From Paracentrotus lividus (Eukaryota; Echinodermata; Echinoidea; Camarodonta; Echinidae): a stretch of 64,000 nucleotides of DNA. Position numbers and translations under genes: made by a program. The DNA is taken from positions 5,750,081-5,814,080 of the forward strand of contig CALNVZ010000649.1 in NCBI GenBank assembly GCA_940671915.1, in the 5' to 3' direction. This document shows, piece after piece, positions 54,013 to 64,000 of this stretch (position 1 is its first letter; the number at the start of each line of letters is the position of its first letter). The notes under the pieces were generated by a model. It made no database searches and had not been told where the DNA came from. It worked only from the letters and a program-made list of their open reading frames with translations.

Positions 54013-56063
54013 GTATCATTCTAACCATTCCATTTTCAGAACACAGAATGCATGTCACAAAGTTCCATAGTCAACAAATCAAATGAAAGAATTATGATTT
54101 ATTCAAATAATCCATAGAGAATAATTCAATACATTTCTAAGAGCCCTAGAAATGTTCTACCAAAACATATATTGTACACCAATGGACTCTGCCATGATAA
54201 TATTATCAAACGAGTAATCTGAACCAAATATTCTGCAACGACCAATCTTACAATTCTGTAATCAAGTGCCGTGTTCAATGCAGAAACACTGTGAGGGCAT
54301 GTTACGCCAAATGTTTTTTTTTTGGTGACCTCAGAGAGTTTGTGTAAGGATTTAATCAATCCACATTTTTCATGTTTAGAACCTGGACTTTGAAAGCAAA
54401 CATCAAATTCAAGGGTCCCTAAGAAGGACAAAGTTTGAACAAGATGGCCATCAAAATACCAACACTTAGTACTATTTGTATATTTTGACTGATATTAATC
54501 TTTCAAATTAAATATCAATTAAATACATGTTTGTATAGCAGTATCCCGCTTGTTCACCCTTATACCAGAACCAATACGAAGGTTATAGATTGATACTTTG
54601 TACCGGTACTTTTTATGCACCTGCAAATTTTTAATTGCAAGGACAATTTCCTTTCCAAAATTTGATGTTATTTGGTTGTAATCAGTCTCGGGGTCACACC
54701 CCAATTAACTCCGGAGAAACCTATCGCCGGGTCTGCCTAATTTGCATAAAGAAACAAGTTTTGCACGGAAAAACCGCTACAAAGGTGTCTAGGGCGAACG
54801 AACTGCGCTATCTCGCCTTTAAAACCAACCAAATTAAACAATCCAACGACTATTTAACAAGAAAGAGTCATTTTAACCTCTCATGATGTTAAATTATGGT
54901 TGAAATCAGTTATAAATTTGTGAAAAATGGGCCTTTTCGGGAGCACCCGAAAAAAACCCAGAATCGCTAAAAAAGTTGATTATTTTTCACCTTTCTTGAA
55001 ATTGCCCAAGAACGAAACTTTGATATGATACAAAGCATATCATATAGAAATACTGTACGAAATACTTTTCATAATATGTTGTCCCACGGTTTATGTCGGG
55101 GAAAAATCCGTATCAAAGTCATTCAAAAAAACCCTCCTTGTGGTCCCACACACTGTGGTTCGTGATGTAGGCATATTTTGACCGCTATAGCCCACGAAAA
55201 AATATTCCGCTCTTCTCCAGCCGTCAATGGCAAGAAAACGCTCAAATCGAGCAAAGAAAATGACAAATGTCAAATATAGAACTAATTCATGGCAAAATAA
55301 TTGAGGATTATAACAAAATATAGTGGTTTACTGTCCTTAAAACTTGCAGTAGGGTCATCGCAGCAGGTTCGCATGGATTATTGGCGAGTGGTTTTTCCAA
55401 ACCGCGGAAGTGAGGTGCGGAAATGCGGCATGCGCAAATGAGCGGTTTGTCGTTGATAGATGCAATTTCCAGGGTTTTTTCAGCGAAATACTCAAGATTT
55501 GAAGGAAGATTTAGAGAAAACTACTGATTGCCCAAACACCAAAATGCGCAGGAAGTGAGACTGGTATGTACTGTACAGTATCATGGCTTTTGTTTTTGTT
55601 TTCATTTCGTCCCAGACTTGTGTCGGGAAAAAATGAAACCTCTCTCGGAAAACAGAAATATACCCGTATTTCCAAAAATACACAACCATTTTCGATGATA
55701 TTTGATATGGTGCTTAATATAATCATTCTTTAAGTTCTCTGAAAGTATCATGAACTCTGGTGATCAAGAAAGAGAGATATAAGCAGGTGAATTTTGGACG
55801 ATTTTTGCTTTACGCTCAGTGAACGGCTTCCGTAGCCGTTACGAATTCAAAAGCTTTTACGACTTTACGAGCATATAATTGGGGTCGCCCGCCGGGACTG
55901 TAATAAAGAGGCCCAAAGAATATTTTCTTTGCTTAATAAAAACAAACAGTGACTTTGAGTAATTTCTCTCTTTTGTCGAGTCATGATACAATCACATACC
56001 ATACATAAACATACACACAACAACATACATGTATACCAGTGTGTACATATATGACATACAATG
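54013..56063. other. Presumed V-ATPase upstream region, with a CpG-rich patch
   Basis: No coding exon recognised. 55,350-55,470 and 55,810-55,910 are richer in CpG than their surroundings and include GGCATGCGCA (NRF1-like) and, on the minus strand, CACTTCCGC (ETS-like). This could be a housekeeping promoter for the V-ATPase transcript, but no first exon is proven. Confidence 0.35.
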
Positions 56064-56069
56064 CATTAG

Positions 56070-56846
56070 GGCAATTCCATGGTTAGTCGCATTACACTTT
56101 TAGGTGCCACTTTTGTAATTTCATGTTACCAGGTTTACAAGAATGAGTCTTTCTTTAAAGTTTATACTTTGATTTATACCTGACAACCATAGCTTTAAAA
56201 TAACAATATAAGAAATGTTGCAGGCTTTTTCTTGTGAACGTCACAACAGGTTGAAAATCGGTTAGTCGCATTACACAAAATGGACAAGGAAAAAAATCCA
56301 CTTGTTACAAAAAAATATTTTGCTCAAATCATAATACTTTTTCCAGTTTTATTCAATGCACCACCTAACCAACATATTTATGTCTCAAGTCAACTATTTA
56401 GATTTGGTAAATAATTTAAAGTATTCTTTAAAGATCGATAAATGTCGGTTAGTCGCATTACGGTTTGTCGCATTACAGTATTTTTTACGTGACTTTTTTG
56501 GTTATTTCACCCCCTTGTCATGAATTAAATGTCATTATTGACTTTAAAATACAGAAATATATCCACCCTTCTATATTTAGTGAAAGTTTCAAGACAAAAT
56601 ATCAAAAGAATCTCATGTAATTTGAATTTTAGTGATTTTTTTTTCATGTAGTCCCACACATTGAATTTTAATGGTGGTTCTAGTTCTCAAGGAAATGAAC
56701 GAAATTGAAAAATAATTTTTACTGATTTTAAAAGAGTTTTATGATCCATTAACACCCATGGCATTAGATAAGTGATAGGTCATAGAATAAACATCAGAGA
56801 GAAATTTTTAATTTTCGACCAATGTCCTAGTTGGCGTGGAATTGCC
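56070..56846. mobile_element. TIR element, ~777 bp, with CATTAG target duplication
   Basis: GGCAATTCCA at the left and TGGAATTGCC at the right, flanked on both sides by CATTAG. The left half carries GTTAGTCGCATTAC three times (near 56,083, 56,260, 56,447) and a GTTTGTCGCATTAC variant at 56,463. No transposase ORF. Confidence 0.85.
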
Positions 56847-56928
56847 CATTAGCTTGCAAACAAAAGACTCACTGGACTTTGAATTACTACACGTACAAGT
56901 GTACCAAAGGGAAACCATCCAATTCAGA

Positions 56929-56942
56929 NNNNNNNNNNNNNN
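56929..56942. other. Assembly gap (14 N)
   Basis: A run of N followed directly by a G homopolymer, the likely cause of the gap. Confidence 1.
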
Positions 56943-57049
56943 GGGGGGGGGAGTTTGGAAAGATTTTAATTCAATATCCAAAATTGTAAATGGGTGATTC
57001 CATGAAGTGAAGTTTGGGCACAAAGTGTGAAATTTCAGCATTTATAACT

Positions 57050-58350
57050 AAATACTAATCATGACTGAGCTATGTATACATGTACGAACATTAATATTGC
57101 TTGTACAAGAAGTACAAGAAGGCTTCACATAAATTTGTGTCGAGACCCTAAATTTTCTTGGAAATTTTGAACCATTCAGATCTAAATTTGATGAAGTTAT
57201 TGGAAAAACAATGCTTCAAATAAATCTAATCCTCTTATAAACATGAAAAACAATAATAAAGTTCAGGAAAATCCTAGGATCAAAATTGAAAAACAGTGAC
57301 ATAACAAGAAATATGATAATCTTTTCAAACACAAAGACAATGAAAAAACAAAAAACAAAGTCAATTTCAAAAACAAAGATAATTTAACAAGAAAAATATA
57401 CTAAAAAATATATCTACATGTAGCTCACCAATAAAATGCAGCACATCTCTTTCTCCAAAGTATTTTTTCTGATTCTCTCACAAGTTCAGCCTATTGCAAA
57501 ATTGGCAATTTTTAGTATAGTATTATACCAGTCATATTAACAGGAAATGAAACTAATGCGTGCATTGGCTAATAGATTTTGTTGTGCAGGATATCGCTCA
57601 TACCTGTACTTTCGATATCAGCACAATCTGTATATTGTGGGTAGTTACCGTAGCTTGGAGAATTTGGTTACAAAGACATACATGTATACTACATTTCCTG
57701 TGTAAAAGTTTTGGTATCAGTAATTACATTTAGTGTGCAGATAATTTATTACAAAACCAATGCTCACAGTATAAAACTATACAATATTGCTTGTTGAAAA
57801 AAAAGAAAATATAAAGAATTTCTCACGAAATGCACAGATGCCAACGACGGAGACGGGTGTATTAAATTTGCCAAGATTCAGAACAAAACATCTTATTTTG
57901 GGACCCAGAGAAAGAACAAATTGAAAAAAGTAAAGATAGCATTCTAAGGGACATTTAGATTTATGATTTGCTTAAGTAAACACCCAGTGACCCCTTCATG
58001 AAAAAAGTATAAATTCTTATTCTTCAGGACTCCTCTTCGGGTATACGTATGTACATCCATACTCATGCTGCTGTCAGTTAGTCCGAAGATTACACAATCC
58101 GTTTTAAAAGAATTACAAGTGGTCTAAAAAAAAATTTAGGTATTTTTGGCTTAAGTTACTGTGAGTGTGGTCTGCATCATATTTATTTTAGTTATGGCAT
58201 TTTGTTTATCATCATCATCGATGTACGGGATGGAGAGGATCGTAGAGGTCCTGTAGAAATCCCGGTCTTCAGCTGGCTTTGGTACAGTGTGGATTGGTAC
58301 TATGTTTTGGTGGTACATGCATGGGGGTATAAGTGCAGCATAAAGTGTTT
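57050..58350. other. Non-coding, nothing recognised
   Basis: AT-rich unique sequence without convincing ORFs, splice-bounded exons or paired repeats. Confidence 0.5.
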
Positions 58351-58351
58351 A

Positions 58352-58610
58352 TTAACTCCAGAAATTATCAATGAGTTTCTTGAAAACATTAAGTGATGAT
58401 GCATCTATAACAGTCTGTGGGAGACTGTTCCATGCACTGACTATCCTTTGAATGAAGCTATCTTTTCTGAGGTTGAGGCGACTTCTCTGTACTTGGAATT
58501 TCTTTGAGTGACCACAGGTTGTTTGGGATGCACTTGGGGTGAAGAATTTTTCTGGTGGTATCCCGTCTGTTCCATTGAGTAGTCGGCCCACACAAAAGTC
58601 TGCCGCTACA
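58352..58610 (-). pseudogene. C-terminal tail of a non-LTR retrotransposon ORF2
   Basis: Minus-strand translation reads GRLLNGTDGIPPEKFFTPSA, SRLNLRKDSFIQRIVSAWNS, LPQTVIDASSLNVFKKLIDN. The R-x-x-SF-x-x-R-x-x-x-x-WNSLP-x-x-x-x-x-A-x-S-x-x-x-FK-x-x-LD pattern is the standard end of CR1/Jockey-type LINE polyproteins. No catalytic part is present. Confidence 0.85.
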
Positions 58611-60660
58611 TTTGTAGTTTCCCAACTGCAGTCATAACACGATGTCCATACAAAGTATTGACCTCATACATGTAGCCCAAGTGCCACTATGTGTGCAAAA
58701 TTAACAAGTTGTCTTGGTTTTTGGCTTTCTCGAAGGTTTTTCTACTTTCTCCAATAGCTATTGACTCTAAATTTGAATCTGATATTTCCCCTCACCTTAA
58801 AGGTAGTAATCAGCTTTTTCACAAATTGCGAAAACTAATGCAAATTGGCATAACTGTAGAATATGATCAACTTACTGTCTATTCAATCTTACTGTCTTAG
58901 GTTGCCTAGATCGGTAATACGAAACGAAAATCTGACTACCCAATCTTGACAGCTTCTCCATCAACATCGTTGATATTGGGAAGATATAGTCATTGGTATA
59001 CTTATCCTCTAAAAACTAGAAATTTAATATTTTTTGGCCTGCAAAAGGCTGACACTACCTTAAGGAAAGTTGTCAGGAATTGGACTTTAAGATATTTATA
59101 TCGCATCCTAGAAAAGAGAAAGAAAAAATAAAACCAATCAGAACTTTGGACTGAAAGCTCATTACTGAAGGTTAAAATGGTTTAGAGTTCTAAATGATTA
59201 AATCGGTTTGAAAAAAATTTAGATATGTAAATCATGAAAACTTTTAATGAAATCTCTTAATATTTAAAAAATTCTGAAGATATGATAGGTTAAGAATCCT
59301 GTTCTAAATTTTTTGTGAAATAGAACTCACACTTTGGTTCACCCATTTTCCTAAATCAAATGGGCATGCATAAGCCATAACTTTTTGGATTTGGGAAACG
59401 GATTGCCGATTGCACAAAAAGGTTTTTTTTTTTTCCATTGCCTCTGCGCTTTTCTTATGACTCTGGTATGTAATGTACATTGTATGTATCACTAGCAGTA
59501 TAGTGTGATATAGTGGCGTGTTGTGAATTTCAAACCTAATGTTAAAATTAAAAAGTCTTTTTGCCACCCTTTTTTTTTTTTTTATTTATTTTTTTAAATC
59601 CGCCTGGTCGAATATGCCCTCCTCAGTCTCTTCTTAGGACCTGGTTGTTGCGCACACAGAATAGTCAACTATCCGGGTCAACTATTTACTGGTGTGCCAA
59701 ATTCGAAATTTTGGTTGATCAAACTGACTGACATATCCAACCCTTGGCTAGCGTGGCCGTGGTATACCCAGTTATTGGGTGTCCGGACAGGTCGGGTGTC
59801 CGGACAGTCTATTTTTATTGGCCGTTTGTTTTGGATTTGAATAGGTTTAATACAAGCAACATATTTGTAGGTTTTTAGCAGAAAATGGTAGAAAATATTG
59901 TGGAGAACAAATATTGATGATGATAAGCATTATTTAACTTATATGTCTGGCTCTAATCTAAAAGCTAAAAACGTTACTTTAATTTTGTTAAGTGTCCGGA
60001 CACCCAACCCCTCATCCTACGGCAACGGCCACCCCCGGTCCGCTCCAGCGCTCGCCTAGCTAGGCCTAGCGCTGGCCGTTTCCACACACAGCCACTCACA
60101 TATTTCAATAAAATTACACCATTCTGTCGTTCTTTTCAATATAATTTTGACTTTAAAATAGAAAAGAAAAGAAATTTACCATTATCCCTGTTTTATGAAT
60201 GAAATTAAGATAACTTACCACTAATAAACATGTATTTTGACCATGAATTTCGTTATCGTCAGACTTCACACGTATGATGATGACGTAATTGATTGATCGA
60301 TAACCGGTTTTATGATCGTGATAATATCGATATATTCATTTTTTCATAAACCCGGTACCCTAAAAAAAAAAAGCTCGTTATCAGTAAAATAGGCAATGGT
60401 AACTTTTTGGGTAGGCCTACGTACGTAGGCCTAAGTTACGTCTTAGTTATTCCTGATGTTTATTCCATTGGAGATTTAATTCATTCCCCTTTTTATTGAG
60501 ATCCTATTTGTAATAATTGTGTCATGCTATGCATATAAATATCTGCATAAGGGGGGAAATAAAAATTCAAATGTTGCAAAATGCATTGTTATTGATCACA
60601 TTGTAGTTTCACAACACGACTTTGGAACCTTGGTAACCTCTTGATTTTCATATACTGTAT
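58611..60660. other. Non-coding; possible weak TIR remnant at ~59,750-60,030
   Basis: GTGTCCGGACAC-like words occur at 59,790-59,815 and 59,990-60,005, with GTGGCCGTGG and CGGCCAC farther out, possibly a small foldback. GATGACGTAA at ~60,280 and a minus-strand GTAAGT at ~60,215 are noted but unproven as promoter and donor. Otherwise nothing recognised. Confidence 0.4.
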
Positions 60661-60675
60661 ACCATTGAAAAGTGA

Positions 60676-60711
60676 CCCCCCCCCCCCGGGGGGGGGGGGG
60701 GGGGGGGGGGG
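60676..60711. repeat. C12-G24 homopolymer palindrome
   Basis: 12 C followed by 24 G, flanked by AAAAGTGAC and its inverse GTCACTC. A perfect hairpin-former or an assembly artefact. Confidence 0.95.
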
Positions 60712-60999
60712 TCACTCAAAGACAAAAGTGCTACCCATACGCGTCCACACACACCCTGACATTGGACCCTAAACGTCGTTGCATAAAGTCTAATTTGCAC
60801 CCCTAGCTGTTTGACACCAGACTGAAAAAAAAAAAGAAAAAAAAAATACCCTAAATGGCGTAAACATCGTGACATTAAGTGCCCAAACAGCGATTTAAGC
60901 TGAAACACACCCATATTTTGATGAAACACCCTTATATTGATGAAAATTGTAATGGAAGTTGAAAACACCCCCTGAACGACGACGCCGGAACGCTGAAAA

Positions 61000-61260
61000 C
61001 TGACCCTTTTCGAAGCTTTTTTCGGGGACACCAGGTGCGTATCCAGGATTTGGCACCCAGGAGCCCCGACATGATTTTGGCGCCCCCAGTGAAATTTCAG
61101 ATTTTGGTACACCCATTTTTTGTCCATCACAGGAGGCGAGCAAAAAAGCCGGCACATTCAATTTGTTTACACCTTACACTAGCTACCTCCCTGAGCGACA
61201 AGCGGGGGGGGGGGGAAGGGGGGATTAATAAAATAGTTTTAGGACAATTGGTGCAATAAA
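61000..61260. mobile_element. DNA-transposon end fragment
   Basis: GTGCGTATCCAGGATTTGGC followed by GGCGCCCCCAG resembles the recurrent (GGATCCAGG) / GGCGCCCCC ends of invertebrate DNA transposons. The other boundary is not identified. Confidence 0.4.
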
Positions 61261-61399
61261 AATTGGCAACTCTTTTTGGCGCTCCTACTTGAGCGGCCGA
61301 CTCGCAGAGTGGATTGGAGGCATTGCCAAAAAATTCATTATTATTATGTTTAGTACTGCATCGTATTTATTGTGATCCATTGGATTGGCCCATTGTCGA

Positions 61400-62560
61400 T
61401 TACTCGTTTTCAGAGTTTCCCCCCATTTTTCTTTTTTAAAAAATATGTTTAATTTAAACTTTTATTTTCCTTCCCTGAGCTTTCAAACCATAAACATGGT
61501 TGGAAATTAATATTCATATATATAACCACAAAAATTTTTAGGGGTAAACAAAATGGCCACGGTAAATTAAATGAGGCCTCCCTAAAAGCCGTCGAAAATT
61601 TTCTTCCTTAATTTTGCATACAATATTACAAAATGACGCCACAAGTCTAATCCCTTTTTTTTGTTTTTTTTTTTAATATGAATCACAAATAACTAACTGC
61701 TTACTAAACTTTTTTTTAAAATTGTGAAAGAAACAAACAATTAATCAAACAAATACCAACCCCCCTCTGTCTGCAAATATTCTCCAATGTTATGAAAACT
61801 GTCTCAAATTTACCAAAAAGTGCCCCATATTTACTCCTGGCATTAATGTGCCAGAGTTAAATATGCAATCAAAACCATCGTGTTAATTATTTTAAATGTA
61901 TATGTTTTATATTTTTTTTCTATTAAAACTTTCATAATGACACGTCCAAACCATGGGTCCCCCCCTTTGGAAATTTTGGGCTCACGTTTTAAAAAAATTG
62001 TTTTGAAATAATTCAATTAAACTTTTTTTAAAAAAAAGATATAAATTTAAGGGAAAATTATATCAGGAACCTCTTCAGGTAAAAATCTTTTTTATTTCTG
62101 ACTATAATTTAATCTTTCACCAAACAATTTTTAATGTTGAAAATTTTTTTTGGGGTTAAAAAATATTTTTTTTATTTTTTTTTAATTACTTTATATTATT
62201 TAAATATTTTTTATTTTTTTTCAAAAAAATTAAGAAAACCAAGATTCTCAATTATTAGGTCCCATTCAGAATAAAGGGTTTTAATTTATCTATTTAAATA
62301 TATATTACCTTGTAAAATATTAAACCATAAAAAATTCGTAGCAAAGAGAATTGGGGAATTTCGCCCTCAATCCCAACCAATAAACTTAAGTACCATAGAA
62401 ATCCATCTTTCCCGCCCAATTTTTTTTGGGGGACATGTTCCGCCATAAGGTTTAACCTGAGCAAACTAAAAAATTCTGTTTTGGGCCCCCCCTTTGTTGT
62501 CCCAAAAAGGCCAAACCCCCCCCCACAATTCAATTGCCACAAAAATATTTGCCCAAAATA
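61400..62560. other. Likely poor-quality sequence with inflated homopolymers
   Basis: Dense runs such as TTTTTTTAAAAAAAA, GGGGGACATG, CCCCCCTTTG and TTTTTTTTTATTTTTTT appear at nearly every transition, unlike the rest of the window. No ORF here should be trusted. Confidence 0.5.
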
Positions 62561-64000
62561 ACATCCTCTTACTAAACAATTTGACTCTAGTACACGCTAG
62601 TATGATTCTAAGTAATGAAACTATATTTATAGCTTTACTAAATATATCAACAACTATTGAGGTTATCCGGCCTCAGACATTCTTTCACCGTCAACATTCT
62701 GATGAATATAAATTTTATCATTCAGGGTAAAAAAATGCCAATAAGTTTTACCATACTTTGTTGGTTTCAGCATTTTCTCAAGAGAAATTGCGTGGCAAGA
62801 ATACAAATGAGTATGCTTCCACGACGAATATATTTTTCGTCACTACAGTTTCTTAATGACACATATATGGTGGCTACGAGCCGGTTCACCCGGGGTCACC
62901 GGTGCGAGCGGTTCAACGGGACCAAAATGACATTGCTTCAAGGTGGCGCCATATTATAATAGCTGCTGGCGTCGCAATATTTACACTGCAAATGTAGACC
63001 CTATGTTGAAGCTTCAAGGGAGGAAGGTAAGATATATTTTGAAAGATCTAATGAGGAGAAAATCTGAAAATCTGTGCAAGAGCATATGTGCGCAATTTTG
63101 AGGATATAACCGCATGAAAAGCGGGTACAATTATAAGTCTTTTTCAAACATTTCATGAACCTTTTCTGTATTTTATAAACCGATTTTGATAAAAACTTTT
63201 TTTTCTTTTAATTTGCTTCCTCTCATTTGTGGCCTTTTTTCCCTATAAAAATGATACGATTTAGTTACTTGGGTTGATTTGTTTTTCCTTGAATGTATGT
63301 GGCCTGGAATATAATTTGTATTATTTTTATCTCCCAAATCGGGTCCAAATTAATTTTTAATAGTTTGTTCGAGGTTCATCCAAGTAAAACATTGTAAATG
63401 CATAGCATAAATTTAGAAAAGAACACAACAAATCCGATATCGTGCGTGAGGATTATTGAACCATTATAGGGGGGGGGGGTGGGGTTCCTGGCAGCAAATA
63501 GAAAGTTGGAAGGGGCGAGCAGCGAAAATTCCCGTTTCACATGTAACAGTATTATGAGTGGTTTTCCAAAAAATAATAATAATAATAATAAAGGAGTGTA
63601 ACCTGCCTTGTTACGCCCCTTGAATCGCGCCATTTGCGCGGCGAAAAAAACCTAAATTGCTCATGAAGTATGTGAGCCGCGACTAGGTTAAGGTGCAATC
63701 AAATCCAAATATATTATTAATAAAAGCGCAGAGGTCTGTAGTAAAAAGAAAAAAAAGTGGTACACGTCGTAAAAAAATATGAGTGTTAGGGTGCGTGAAC
63801 ATTTTTCGAGATAAAATGTGTTTGGTATGTTGGTACCAAAATTGAAAGCCAAACAGATTTTCCTTGCTGGATGCGCTCTTTGGTCCTGTATAATTTTGCT
63901 TTCGTAGAAAGCAGAAAAGTTTTGCTAAATTTTTGTTTGGGCGACGAGGACATAATCGAATTGAAAGGCACTTGGTATGGGCCCATTATCTGCGGAGCGA
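62561..64000. other. Right end, no gene confirmed
   Basis: 62,870-62,990 is GC-richer and is followed by a plus-strand ATG reading MLKLQGRK and a GTAAGA (63,014-63,043), a possible first exon. (AAT)n lies at 63,574-63,590. Otherwise unrecognised. Confidence 0.35.

Noticed and set aside
62294-62542. 82-residue minus-strand ORF
   Set aside because: Lies in homopolymer-inflated, probably erroneous sequence.
1-64000. tRNA, rRNA or other structured RNA genes
   Set aside because: I saw no B-box-like GGTTCGAATCC with a matching A box and no rRNA sequence; the obvious hairpins belong to foldback transposons.

Overview
The window is animal nuclear DNA from a repeat-rich marine invertebrate. Short coding exons with canonical GT-AG junctions sit in AT-rich introns packed with foldback transposons. 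A complete V-ATPase a subunit of vertebrate-like length, the transposon style (terminal repeats beginning GGGGAAGTTCACCC, GTGGCGGATCCAGG-type ends, dispersed GCTCGCGCTTCGCGCTCGC blocks) and frequent TACATGTA words fit an echinoderm, perhaps a sea urchin. The species call is inference only.

Layout. From 1 to 25,761 (minus strand) runs the 5' part of a nuclear zinc-finger protein gene. I could join ten exons with matching splice phases, from the initiator ATG at 25,761 to an exon cut by the left edge. The 958 residues seen comprise a Gln/Pro-rich N-terminus, an acidic then Arg/Asp/Glu-rich low-complexity region, two U1/matrin-type C2H2 fingers and the start of a charged helix. From 26 to 29.6 kb there is no recognisable gene; it probably includes 3' UTR of the next gene. 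From 29,593 to 52,910 (minus strand) lies a complete 20-coding-exon gene for the V-ATPase 116-kDa subunit a (838 residues, ATP6V0A1-like). From 53 kb to the right end I find no confident gene, only its presumed upstream region, DNA transposons, a LINE fragment, one 14-N gap and a stretch that looks like poor-quality sequence.

Repeats fill most non-coding space. I recognise about 20 foldback or terminal-inverted-repeat elements, two of them with clear target-site duplications; two multi-copy MITE families (A with 4 copies, B with 5); a roughly 0.9-kb element made of ~150-bp units, each carrying nuclear-receptor-like DR1 motifs; a nested composite transposon in intron 1 of the zinc-finger gene; a degenerate minisatellite at 5.4-6.4 kb; and two LINE remnants.

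The most unusual feature lies inside the V-ATPase gene. The 3' part of coding exon 11 with its donor site, and the 5' part of coding exon 15 with its acceptor site, are each present three times in tandem with periods of 154 and 155 bp. The extra copies are broken as exons but keep good-looking splice sites, giving ladders of decoy donors and decoy acceptors in one gene. No functional link between the two main genes is evident; they are head-to-tail neighbours on the same strand.
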